Positions 1 through 8,231 of a stretch of DNA of 11,574 nucleotides are shown here, piece after piece; within the stretch, counting starts at the first letter, position 1, and each line of letters begins with the position of its first letter. The translations under genes and the position numbers were made by a program. The notes under the pieces were generated by a model. It was not told the origin of the DNA and did no database searches. It saw only the letters and a program-made list of their open reading frames with translations. The DNA comes from Larix sibirica (Eukaryota > Streptophyta > Pinopsida > Pinales > Pinaceae), in assembly GCA_004151065.3 (NCBI GenBank), contig NWUY0300109346.1, forward strand, positions 1 to 11,574. The letters are read 5' to 3'.

Positions 1-132
1 CACTAGGGGGAGAGGTTAGAGGCTAGTGAAGCCCCACGAGTCTAACTTATATGACTGGGGTTTATCCTAGTACCTTGGGTACTTAAAGGAAAGTGAGTTG
101 TATATCTCACTATTTGACATGAATCCAATACT

Positions 133-140
133 TATAAATA
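133..140 (+). promoter_or_regulatory. Putative TATA box of the 5' LTR
   Basis: TATAAATA lies inside a block from about 108 to 150 that is almost unchanged in the right LTR although surrounding sequence has diverged and carries indels. This is the most likely core promoter, with transcription expected to start about 30 bp downstream, near 165, just before the CT-rich tract. No transcript evidence is available here. Confidence 0.5.
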
Positions 141-175
141 TGAACTTACTATTTAGCATTAGGTGTTGTGAGGGA

Positions 176-290
176 GGGAGCTCTCTCTCTCTCTCTCTAG
201 GGCACCTCCTTACTATGACAGCTGCCATTTTTCACCTCGTTGGGAGCGAGCGAGACAGAGCGCTCTCTCTCTCGGGCACCTATCTGTCAT
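176..290 (+). repeat. CT/GA-rich tract: (CT)n microsatellite and partial 74-bp duplication
   Basis: A (CT)n run covers about 180-198 and a second CT run about 263-273. Each is followed by GGGCACCT (200 and 274), so the stretch looks like a diverged tandem duplication with a 74-bp period. The palindrome AGAGCGCTCT lies at 257-266. The tract sits 40-150 bp downstream of the TATA box, where the start of the transcript is expected. The first copy occupies the place where the right LTR instead has ~0.63 kb of other sequence. Confidence 0.65.
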
Positions 291-296
291 TATGAG

Positions 297-327
297 CGGC
301 CTCTCTCATGCGAGAGCGATGCCCATA
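297..327 (+). repeat. Imperfect hairpin in the LTR
   Basis: CTCTC and GAGAG (about 301-316) flank a CATG-centred loop. The corresponding place in the right LTR is a perfect 14-bp palindrome (6833-6846), so the fold is retained although bases differ. Confidence 0.45.
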
Positions 328-577
328 TTTCATAAGGGGATATGGGCTCAAGTAAAGGGGGCGATTATTCTTTCCTTCTTGTTGGTAGGTCTGTCTGGAG
401 AAAGCCTACATTTTTAACTTTGATTTTTGGTTGATGAGGAAGGGTGACCTCCTGCGATTTCTTAGGGGGAGTCAATCTATATTTTGTTTGTTGTTATGAC
501 TGTTATTTTGTTAGGGGTGGAGGGTGATCTGTCTATTGAACCTCTTGTATTAAAAATATATGTTTTTTGTTTCAACA

Positions 578-1467
578 TTGAAGGAGAAGGGACGACTTTC
601 TAGAGCTAGATCCCGGGCTTTGAGTGGATGTCAATATGCTTTGTAGTTTCAGTGCGTTGAAGAGGGGAGCGATTAGCTCTATTCGAGTTCGATTCTAGTC
701 CTTTGTTTGTTTATTTAACCTGCTTTCAAAATATGTGTTTGAACGAGAAGGGACAACTCTCTAGATGTCGATCCCAGACTTCGAGTGACTGTCAATATGC
801 ATTGTATTTCGTGCGTTGAAGAGGGGAGAGGTCAACTCTAGTTGAGCTCAATCCCAATCCTCTGTTGTTTATTTAACCTGCTTTCAAAATATGTGTTTGA
901 AGCGGAAGGGACAGTTCTCCAGAACTCGATCTCAGACTTCCAGTGGTTTTCAATATGCATTATATTTCATGCATCAAAGAGGGGAGAGGACAACTCTAGT
1001 CGAGCTTAATCCCAGTCCAATGTTTGTCTATTAAAACCTGTTTTCTAAATATGTGTTTGAAGTGGAAGGGACGGATCTCTAGAGATCGATCCAAGAATTC
1101 GCGTGGATGTCGATATACCTTTTATTCTATGTGTTGAAGAAGGGAGGGGACGGAAAAAGATGAGCTCGGTCCTTTGTATTTCTGTTAATAATGATACATT
1201 TTATATGCGTTGAAGTGGGAAGAGGACGGATCCATGAAGGAGCTTGATCCCAAATCACTTACTACCTGTTATTACATTTGTAATCTACATTGGAGTTGGT
1301 AAGGGATGGCTCCATGGAGGATCGCGATCCCAATCCATTCCTACCTATTGAATACATAATTTATTTATGCGTTGAAGTGGGAAGGGACGGCTCCATGGGG
1401 AGAGTTCGATCCTAACTTTTGTATGTATATATTATGAGTGCTTCGAATGGGAGAACTCGATCCCATT
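578..1467 (+). repeat. Tandem array of ~80-bp units, dimeric higher-order structure, inside the 5' LTR
   Basis: Units start at about 578, 657, 739, 816, 897, 974, 1057, 1134, 1210, 1290, 1372 and 1442, so spacing is 70-83 bp. The shared core reads roughly TTGAAG-gGGAaGGGACgg-CTC, then a variable stretch, then TCGATCCCA. Units 1-7 alternate in type. Odd units are followed by a GTCAATATGCATT-like spacer and even units by an ATTTAACCTGCTTTCAAAATATGT-like spacer, giving a dimer of ~159 bp. Later units (1134-1442) lose this alternation and the last is truncated. The array has no long ORF. Its block, 531-1467, is flanked by the direct repeat GTCT and is missing from the right LTR. Confidence 0.85.
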
Positions 1468-1660
1468 GTCTGTTAGTGTACATTATTATTGAGCATCCTT
1501 CTCTCATCGTTTTCGTTTGCATCTCTTATGGATTGTTGAAGGGCGCAGAGTCCGTGTGCATCGTCTTTGTTGCTGGCCACTCTTTTTGAGAGTTGCACCT
1601 CTCTTGGTGGCAGAGATATTATTTGTGGTTGGTGTTCCTTTGGAGAGTTGTGATTGAATG

Positions 1661-1760
1661 AGGTTAATTGGGCATAACCCTATCCTTCCATGATTGCTTG
1701 TATTATACTTTTCAATATATATATATATATATATGAGATGAGGCTAAGAGGGCTTAGCCT
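1661..1760 (+). repeat. Pair of related hairpins, 80 bp apart
   Basis: The first stem is GGTTA (1662-1666) with TAACC (1675-1679). The second is a perfect 8-bp stem with a 4-base loop, AGGCTAAG (1741-1748) and CTTAGCCT (1753-1760). The flanks also match (ATGAGG before, a TTGCTTG-like sequence after), so they appear to be copies of one unit. The third stem pair is T-A in one copy and C-G in the other, so pairing is kept. The 80-bp spacing equals the period of the upstream array. Confidence 0.5.
1715..1734. repeat. (AT)n microsatellite
   Basis: An uninterrupted AT dinucleotide run lies between the two related hairpins. Confidence 0.9.
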
Positions 1761-2276
1761 TAGGCCTTTGCTTGGTTTTGTTTTACATGTACTTAAATTA
1801 TATTGATGCCTTCCAATAAAAGGTCCTTGCACCTTGAGGCAATTTATTTATGAAATCATATTCTAATTAATATATGCATTTGGATGCATTAAGACTCCTT
1901 GGATTATATGCATGCTTCTGCATGCTTAAGGATTAGTTATTATTGGTTTCAAACTAAAAGAGTGGGAGGGATCTCGAAGAAGTGATAGTTTACCTTAGTG
2001 GATTCTTGTTCCAGTTTAAGGATGGTCTCTCGACAGCAAGAATATACGTCGGACAGAGATCCAGAAGGTTGGGTGGAATGTTGCAGTCAATCCTTCAGTC
2101 GCTTGACTCTAGTTGATTCAGATAAGTACTATTCATTATTGTATAGTTATTAAAAGATGTCAATCTCTATAAATATATATTCTTCATGAGTTTCCATTGT
2201 TAATTAATTTCACTCACATGTATAGATATTTCCTTGTTATGAAATATCATTTGTCAATTGCTGATGTGTTTTTACA

Positions 2277-2394
2277 TTTAGTTGGTCATTGAGATTGACA
2301 TGATGATAATCAATGTTAAAATATGTACATTTATATTTAGTTGGTTTATGAGATTAGCATGATTATAGTGTGTGTTGTGTACAATTATAACTAA
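2277..2394 (+). repeat. Two-copy 59-bp tandem repeat
   Basis: TTTAGTTGGT begins at 2277 and again at 2336. Each is followed by a GAGATT(G/A)(A/G)CATGAT-like sequence. The copies are diverged and non-coding. Confidence 0.6.
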
Positions 2395-3110
2395 ATGAAT
2401 GTTGATATCCATGTAAAGGTAATGTGTGCATGCAAATGTGGAGTAATACCTTAAAATGGTCAATGTTATGTAGAAATTGAGTGGTAGAAAATGATATGGT
2501 TAATTGGATAAAGAATGATTCAATTTTGTAAGAGTACATTATGTGATCAAACAATTGTTGTGCATGCATATTCTAGGACAATGATCGTGCAAACAAATAG
2601 ACAACCAAAAGAATTAGTCTATGCTAACAAAGTGTTATGCTGTCTTTGTATGGTAAGTAGGAAGGGTGAACTAAGATTAAGTAATTTATTGAGAAGTCCA
2701 TGATGAATCCTTATAGATCCTTGATGTGAATGATGAACTTATGTAGGATTTGCTTCTATGTTACCCTTAGGGTTGATTTGCAAAGTGATTATTCTTTTAA
2801 ATCATGTTATTAGTGAACTTTGGTTAAGGACTAGGAGTATTATAATCTTATAAGTCTAATTGGATAATCATATAATATTATGACATTGAGTATGTTTTAA
2901 TTAGGGAAAGATTAAGGATTAATTTGGTGAGGAAAATCATTACGTGATGAATCTCAAGTTAAATGGGTCTATAGGCAAACTAATGAAAATGTTTAACTTT
3001 GATGATTAATATTTATAAGACGAACATATTGTTTGTTGGATGATGCAAAGGAAAATATTTACACCCCATATCTGAATTAGTATATCGAGGGTATCGGGTG
3101 TGTTACAGAG

Positions 3111-3123
3111 TGGTTTCAGAGTT
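3111..3123 (+). other. Primer-binding site 1 (initiator tRNA-Met type)
   Basis: TGGTTTCAGAGTT starts 3 bp after the LTR terminus. Compared with the usual plant site TGGTATCAGAGCC it differs at the fifth base and at the last two. In a retrotransposon the tRNA 3' end pairs here to prime minus-strand DNA synthesis. Confidence 0.8.
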
Positions 3124-3406
3124 GATGTTGCAGCACTTAGGCCTATTTGGGCTAAAAAATGAAGTAGATGAATACAAATTTCTGATGAGCTAACAATTGA
3201 GTTGTGTTTTCAAAAAATGGAATTCAACAAGGTAATGATCAGGGAAGTCTCAATTTAAATGGGTCTATAGGAAAACTAATGAAATTTTTTAACTATGACC
3301 ATTAATATTTGTAAGACGAACATATTGTTTGTTGGACGATGCAAACGAAACAATTTACACCCCATATCCAAATTGGTATATCGAGGGTATCGAGTGTGTT
3401 ACAAAG

Positions 3407-3420
3407 TGGTATTAGAGCTG
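3407..3420 (+). other. Primer-binding site 2 (duplicated copy)
   Basis: TGGTATTAGAGCTG starts 3 bp after the second TGTTACA (3397-3403). Over the first 12 bases it differs from TGGTATCAGAGC only by C to T, so it is better preserved than site 1. Confidence 0.8.
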
Positions 3421-4685
3421 ATGTTGTAGCACTTAGGCCTATTTGGGATAAAAAATGAAGTAGATGAATACAAATTTTTGATGAGTTAACAATTGAGTTG
3501 TGTTTTCAGACAACGGAATTCAACAAGGTAATGATCGGGGAAGTCCTTATATCCCTCGCCTTGACTCATTCTTATTTTAAAAGATGAATGGTAGGCAGAT
3601 ATCCAAAATCTTCTTTCATTCACTAATGTGGATTTGAATATGATGGGGTGCAGTACAGGTAAAGGAAAGTCCTGTGGTAAAATGAATCACGATTATCTAT
3701 GTTTCTTTACCTTGTCATTATTATTAATAATGTAGTTCTGAAATTTATGGCATAGTAAGAAATGCATAGAACATAAAAATATTTCCATTATGCTTAGGAT
3801 TGCTTGATGAAATTCATATGGATACAAGTAAATATATAAGGCTAGTATAAATTTTTTATTGGTCTCATTAATGGTTGCTGATGATAACTCATAACATGTC
3901 AAGACGCTTCAGAAAGGAAAACATTGTTGGATCGTATTTATTTCATTTGTTTAGTTATATGTATTATATTTGAAACACGCATAGGATTATGAAATAATAC
4001 GAACGTCAGATGGAATAATCCTAGAGTATTGATTCACATCGTTGTTTTCTTGATTATTGCTTGATTATTGTTACTAGACTCTTGAGTATAAATTAGCTAA
4101 GTTAGGTTGTGTGATAAAACACCGCCCACATATAGAAGGATAAACATCATAATGTGATTGTTTTAGAAGTATGCCATGGCAATGTATATGAAATGAATGT
4201 ACATGCACAAATAGGTCACAGGGATATTAGTTCATTATAGGATATGTAAGGAATATGAGGATTAGAAATCACAATATTGCAAAGATTTGAATTATGATCA
4301 TAGTTTAAGAATGAACATATAAGTGATGATATGGTTAAATACCAAAGAATATGAAATGCAATAATTAATTGTATATACTTGATTTGAAGTTGATCGAAAG
4401 TTGATTTAGTAAGTATGTGGAAATATTGTTGATATCATAACAATATGATGTTGCGACTAACTATTTGTGAAATTGTAACAGATTTAGAGGACTTGGTGAT
4501 GGCAATAAAAAGGGGAGCCATGATGAGAACCAATTTTATGTGTTGCAAGGAGTTAAATGTTGTGATTGACAGTGAATACTAAATAATATGGTTGATCCGT
4601 GAATGGGGAAAGAAAATATCAAGATGGAAAAACACCAAGTGGAAAAATTGATGATTCAACCCCGAACATGCTAAAGTATTTTCCG

Positions 4686-4818
4686 GGACTCAAGCAAGAA
4701 AGATTGAGTGGAAGAGAAATTAATTTTCTTGGACTCAAGCAAGAGATCTTGTATGGGAAAAAGAGTAAATTACTGGACTCAAGCAAGTGAGCTTGAGTGG
4801 AACAGAGACAGGGAAGTT
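4686..4818 (+). repeat. Three-copy ~45-bp tandem repeat
   Basis: GGACTCAAGCAAG recurs at 4686, 4731 and 4775 (periods 45 and 44). Copies 1 and 3 continue into (A/C)(G/T)TTGAGTGGAA-like sequence. The period change from 45 to 44 argues against a coding repeat. Confidence 0.8.
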
Positions 4819-4978
4819 GATCATCAATGGCAATACATAGGCAAACTAAATTAAAAATAGCATTAGGAGAACATGACGATGCTTGATGTTTTTTGAGGAT
4901 GAAATTTTTTGACTCGCAATCAAAAGAGAACTAATCTCAAAAGCTTAAATCCCATAAGACCACACTTAATTTGGTGAC

Positions 4979-5074
4979 AGTTCTCAAGAGATGGTTCCAT
5001 GTTTAGCAGAGTGTTGTTGAAGTCCTAGTTCTCAAGGGAGAGATATGTGTTCAACAAAGTACTACTAAAGTCTT
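4979..5074 (+). repeat. Two-copy 48-bp imperfect tandem repeat
   Basis: AGTTCTCAAG occurs at 4979 and 5027, and each copy ends in a TTGAAGTCCT/CTAAAGTCTT-like sequence. The copies are well diverged, with no coding indication. Confidence 0.5.
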
Positions 5075-5723
5075 TCATCCCCATGGTATGATAATGGGAC
5101 ATATGGGTAAAATTTTCCAAGTAAATTGGTTGTTAGCTTCCCAATTGTTTAAATATGATGTATGCAAATATTACCATACCTAATGCGAAATTCATCCAAA
5201 GATGAGGGTGAATGTCAAGTTTTGGGGTTGGTGCCCAAAAATATTTGATATAATGCTATTGATTTGTGATTGAAGGATATGTCTATAGCAAGTTGAAGAC
5301 TGGCTAAGAGGATTATCATCCAAGAATAAAAATGAAGTATGGTCCTCCAGAAGATAAGTAAATGGTTGTCCTACCTATGCATTATTTTTTTTATGATCAT
5401 ACACATGTATGTATATGTTTTATGTTGTCTTATGGTGATAAGAGCACAAGTGTCGATGAAAAAGACTTGAAGAGTTTCCAGGAACAACAACAATAGTATG
5501 TTGCAAAAGAAATTATTACTTACGTTCTTATTGAATTTTAAAAATCATGTTATGCATATGTTATGCTTAAAATTTTGGAAGACCTTGTATGGGTTGTGTA
5601 AATTGCAGGTTATGAAAGGAAGAAGAACAATAACAACATGCAAGAAGTGTAGAGGATCAAAGATGATTAAAAGTGGAAGATAAAGATCTAAAGGTTACCA
5701 ACACCGAGGATGGTGTCATCTTT

Positions 5724-5736
5724 AAGGAGGGAAGGA
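5724..5736 (+). other. Polypurine tract
   Basis: The all-purine run AAGGAGGGAAGGA abuts the first base of the right LTR. This is the expected primer site for plus-strand DNA synthesis and confirms the orientation of the element. Confidence 0.88.
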
Positions 5737-6067
5737 TGTAACATCCCTCCTTACTCCTAATCTTCTATATTGAAATACAAATGTAAGTGTTTTCGTGGAA
5801 AAGAACTCAAGGCCAAGGCCTTGCCAGAAAAAAAAATTGTAAGTATGGTTATTGATTTCCTAAGCTATAATTTTGGATTTTAGACTTAGGAGACTAAAGG
5901 AATGATGCAAATTTAAACGATGGGGGCAATAATCCACTAAGGGGATAGGATAGAGGATAGTGAAGCCTTAAGAATCTAACTTTTGATAATCCGGTGTCAT
6001 CGTGATACCTTGGGTACTTAAAGAAAAGTGAGTAGTATATCTTGCTATTTGACATGAATCCAATACT

Positions 6068-6075
6068 TATAAATA
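6068..6075 (+). promoter_or_regulatory. Putative TATA box of the 3' LTR
   Basis: TATAAATA lies in the same conserved block as in the left LTR. If active, this promoter would read out of the element into the flank at 7779 and beyond. Confidence 0.45.
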
Positions 6076-6114
6076 TGAACTTACTAAATTTAGATTTAGG
6101 CATTGCGAGACGAT

Positions 6115-6745
6115 GCACCTCTCACATGAAAAGGAAAAAGGATTAATATTCGCCTATGAGCAATAAGAAAGTTCTTATGGAATATTTGTTTGAAGAGTCT
6201 AAAATAACTTATTACTATAAGAACTATTGATCTTGGAGCACACATATATTAGTATTATCGTGAGCTTATCTTTATGAACATCTCTGAAATATTATTATGA
6301 AATCAAAATCATATAGAGAAAGAGAGATAGGTAATAAAAGAAAATTATTGTATACTTTATTATTAAGGAGCCCAAAATCAAATTGAGACACTAATTATTA
6401 TGGAAGGAAAAGTACTTAGTTCTAGTAGGAACAAATACATGGAAATAACCTTCTTTTCATAATTATCTAGTATTTGTGGCAGCAAATACTTTTAAAGAGC
6501 CCCCTTTTAAATAATTAATAAAGAGTTTAAAATACAATTTAATATTATGGAAAGACTCTTTATAAAAGTATATATATATATATAAAGAAAAAGGGAATTT
6601 AGTATTTGTTAGAATGGATATGAAAATCGCAATGGTAAGTCCTTATTTCATTGAAATTGCGAGGAAAGGCTAAGATTGTTGGCCGTTGTCTCTTTGAAGG
6701 AGCGCCAAGGCTATTAGCCTCCATTTGTCTCCTTTAAGGAGTGCC
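6115..6745 (+). other. Right-LTR-specific ~0.63-kb segment
   Basis: This AT-rich stretch lies between blocks shared by both LTRs; the left LTR has only ~40 bp of CT-rich sequence there. It contains an AT microsatellite at about 6569-6584. I saw no terminal inverted repeats, target duplication or ORF, so a deletion from the left LTR is as likely as an insertion in the right one. Confidence 0.6.
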
Positions 6746-6766
6746 AAAAATGACAAACGCCATTTG
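6690..6766 (+). repeat. Two-copy ~39-bp repeat
   Basis: TCTCTTTGAAGGAGCGCCAA (6690) and TCTCCTTTAAGGAGTGCCAA (6728) begin two units, each ending CCATTTG. The second unit runs into the sequence shared with the left LTR. Confidence 0.6.
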
Positions 6767-6786
6767 TCACCTCGTTGGGAGGGAGC

Positions 6787-6846
6787 GAGAGAGATCTCTC
6801 TCTCGGGCACATGTCTGTCATTATGAGAGGCCTCTCTCATGAGAGA
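6787..6846 (+). repeat. Two perfect GA/CT palindromes
   Basis: GAGAGAGATCTCTCTC (6787-6802) is a 16-bp palindrome and TCTCTCATGAGAGA (6833-6846) a 14-bp palindrome. GGCC occurs on each side of the latter. Both lie where the left LTR has the palindromes at 257-266 and 301-316. Confidence 0.75.
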
Positions 6847-7778
6847 CTGAGGCCCATCTTTCAGAAGGGGATTTGGGATCGAGGAAAGGGGGCGATTATT
6901 CTTTCCTTATTGTTGGTAGGTCTTTCTAGAGAAAGCCTCCAGTTTTTACATTGAATTTTGGTTGATGAGGGAGGGAAGCCTCCTGCGATTTCTTGGGGGA
7001 GTCAATCTATATTTTGTTGCTGTTATGAATGTTATTTTGTTAGGTGTGGAGGGTGATCTGCCTGTTAGTTTGTTGCAAAATAAATGTGGAGTAGTATTTT
7101 GAAATGGTTAATGTTATATAGAAGTTGAGTGGTAGCAAATGATATGGTTCATTGTATAAAGAATGATTCATTTTTGTAGGAGTACACTATATGATCAAAC
7201 AATTGTGGTGCATGCATTTTCTAAGACAATGATCATGCAAAGAGATAGACAACCAAAATAATTAGTCTATGCTAACAAAGCATTATGTTGTCTTTTTATG
7301 GTAAGTAGGAAGGGTGAACTGAGATTAAGTGTAATTTATTGAGAAATCCATGATGAATCTTTATAGATCTTTAATGTGAATGATGAACTTATGTAGGAGT
7401 TGCTTCTATGTTCCCCCGAGGATTGATTTGCAAAGTGGTTATTCTTTTACATCATATTATCAATGAACTTTGGTTAAGGAATATGAGTACTATACTCTTA
7501 TAAGTCTAATTGGATAATCATATAATTTTATGACATTGAGTATATTTTAATTATGGCAACATTAAGGATTAATTTAGTAAGGAAAATCATTACATGATAA
7601 ATCTCAATTTAAATGGCTCTATAAGCAAACTAATGAGAATGTTTAACTATGATTATTAATATTTATAAAACTAACACAGACTAACAATATATTGTTTGTT
7701 AGAGGATGCAAAGAAAATTTTTACACGCCATACCCCAATTAGTATCTCAAGTATATCAAGGCTATGAGGTGTGTTACA

Positions 7779-7960
7779 TTATCACCCTCCTCAGTATCCA
7801 CGACCTCTTTTGTGACCTCCTCCTCCTCGATGGGCTGATCGACCACTTCAATAACAGCATCACCTCGACACCGGATTGGACAGGAAAGCATTAGCCAGCA
7901 GAGAAACCAAATAGATTTGGTACTTGAGTATGACACCAGCCGAAAGAACAGATTGTGCAT
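7779..7960 (-). pseudogene. Possible broken coding exon next to the insertion site
   Basis: Right after the LTR, base composition becomes GC-richer. The minus strand is open from 7960 into the LTR end, giving an acidic peptide that includes RGDAVIEVVDQPIEEEEVTK and then EVVDTEEGD. The last 13 residues of that frame come from the LTR, so a gene here would be cut by the insertion. Against this, the acidic run comes from a short (TCC)n tract, the frame is only 73 codons, and no family is recognised. It could be an exon piece, a fragment of another transposon, or chance. Confidence 0.25.
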
Positions 7961-8066
7961 ATAAGTTTAATAATCTCAAACATTAAAGCTAATTCATATA
8001 AGAAAGTCCATGGCAGTTAGTTCAAGCTTACTTGTCTCACTTGAAAAGTTTCTTCCAAAAAGATCA

Positions 8067-8231
8067 AAGTCGTGTTGCAATAAGAGTTAGAGTAATATTT
8101 AAACAAAAAAATAATGGAGGCAATATTGTGTACCAGTATAAGTTAATCTAAGTCGTGTTGAAATAAGAGTTAGAGTAATATTAAAAAAAAAAATAATGGA
8201 GGCAATATTGTGTATCAGTATAAGTTAATCT
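8067..8231 (+). repeat. 83-bp tandem duplication
   Basis: Copies 8067-8149 and 8150-8231 both begin AAGTCGTGTTG and end AGTTAATCTA. They differ at only a few positions plus length changes in an A-run, so this duplication is younger than most repeats here. It is non-coding. Confidence 0.92.

Larger units (their letters stand above)
1468..2430 (+). other. Left-LTR-specific segment without gene
   Basis: Apart from ten bases at 1468-1477 that match 7060-7069, this stretch is absent from the right LTR. It holds a pair of hairpins (1661-1760), an AT microsatellite, a two-copy 59-bp repeat and AATAAA at 1815-1820, which could be a poly(A) signal but is unsupported. No ORF or transposase-like sequence was recognised. 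It may be original LTR sequence lost from the other copy, or a later insertion. Confidence 0.55.
1..3107 (+). mobile_element. 5' (left) LTR, 5'-truncated by the window edge
   Basis: Base 1 aligns with base 5935 of the right LTR, so about 198 bp are missing and the full left LTR would be near 3.3 kb. It ends in TGTTACA at 3101-3107, three bases before the primer-binding site. Alignment with the right LTR covers roughly 1-172, 213-530, 1468-1477 and 2430-3107. The remainder, chiefly 531-1467 and 1478-2430, has no counterpart in the right LTR. Over 2434-2632 the two LTRs align without gaps with 21 differences in 199 bases (13 transitions, 8 transversions), which indicates an old insertion. There is no convincing ORF: the short frames inside are scattered and poorly conserved between the LTRs. 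Confidence 0.88.
2952..3543 (+). repeat. 296-bp tandem duplication spanning LTR end, primer-binding site and leader
   Basis: Copy 1 is about 2952-3247 and copy 2 about 3248-3543. AAATGGGTCT occurs at 2961 and 3257, GATGTTG at 3124 and 3420, and TGTTACA at 3101 and 3397, all exactly 296 bp apart. Each copy contains the last ~156 bp of the LTR, the TGTTACA terminus, the tRNA primer-binding site and ~125 bp of leader. The junction lies around AAGTCT/C at 3245-3250. The copies differ by scattered substitutions, so the event is not recent. Confidence 0.92.
3108..5736 (+). mobile_element. Internal region of the element, no recognisable gag/pol
   Basis: About 2.6 kb lie between the LTRs. The longest frames are 61-69 codons and share no motif I recognise for gag zinc knuckle, protease, reverse transcriptase, RNase H or integrase. 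Frame 4599-4790 is lysine-rich because it crosses a short tandem repeat whose 44-45-bp period does not keep the frame. Apart from the duplicated leader, the repeats at 4686 and 4979 and the polypurine tract, I see nothing functional. Autonomous plant elements usually need 4-5 kb or more inside, so coding capacity is absent rather than merely frameshifted, although remnants too diverged to see are possible. Confidence 0.8.
1..7778 (+). mobile_element. Non-autonomous (LARD-like) LTR retrotransposon, 5' end outside window
   Basis: Seen: two long direct repeats (1-3107 and 5737-7778) flank a unique region. A primer-binding site matching initiator tRNA-Met lies 3 bp after the left repeat, and a purine run lies directly before the right repeat. 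The right repeat begins TGTAACA and ends TGTTACA. This fixes a plus-strand LTR element of about 7.98 kb if the missing ~198 bp of left LTR are added. Known: elements with long LTRs and a non-coding interior are called LARDs and depend on enzymes from autonomous relatives. The GGATGTAACATCCC-type junction is common in plant Ty3/gypsy elements, but without pol the superfamily is only a guess. The alternative is an autonomous element whose genes have decayed beyond recognition. Target-site duplication cannot be tested because the left edge is missing; the right flank begins TTATC. Confidence 0.88.
5737..7778 (+). mobile_element. 3' (right) LTR, complete
   Basis: This LTR is 2042 bp, starts TGTAACA (5737-5743) and ends TGTTACA (7772-7778), a perfect 7-bp terminal inverted repeat with canonical TG...CA ends. 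Segment 5935-6110 aligns with 1-172, 6748-7059 with 213-530, 7060-7069 with 1468-1477, and 7077-7778 with 2430-3107. It lacks the left LTR's tandem array and adjoining segment but has an extra block at about 6115-6745. The first 198 bp (5737-5934) have no partner in the window. Confidence 0.92.

Noticed and set aside
98-295. 65-codon plus-strand frame over the LTR promoter region
   Set aside because: It is made mostly of (CT)n serine/leucine repeats and is not conserved in the right LTR, which has a large indel there.
578-1467. CRISPR-like array
   Set aside because: Units are degenerate throughout with no constant repeat and unique spacers, and the context is a plant retrotransposon.
2515-2703. 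62-codon frame in the left LTR
   Set aside because: The homologous right-LTR segment (7163-7342) has stop-creating changes and a 2-base indel, so there is no selection for coding.
4599-4790. 63-codon lysine-rich frame with GLKQE repeats
   Set aside because: The peptide repeat comes from a DNA repeat whose period shifts from 45 to 44 bp, so the frame is not maintained. There is no recognised domain and no long frame around it.
5894-6118. 74-codon minus-strand frame in the right LTR
   Set aside because: It lies antisense over the conserved TATA block, has no domain, and is not kept open in the left LTR.
6115-6745. MITE or other DNA transposon nested in the right LTR
   Set aside because: No terminal inverted repeats or flanking target duplication could be seen; deletion from the left LTR explains it equally well.
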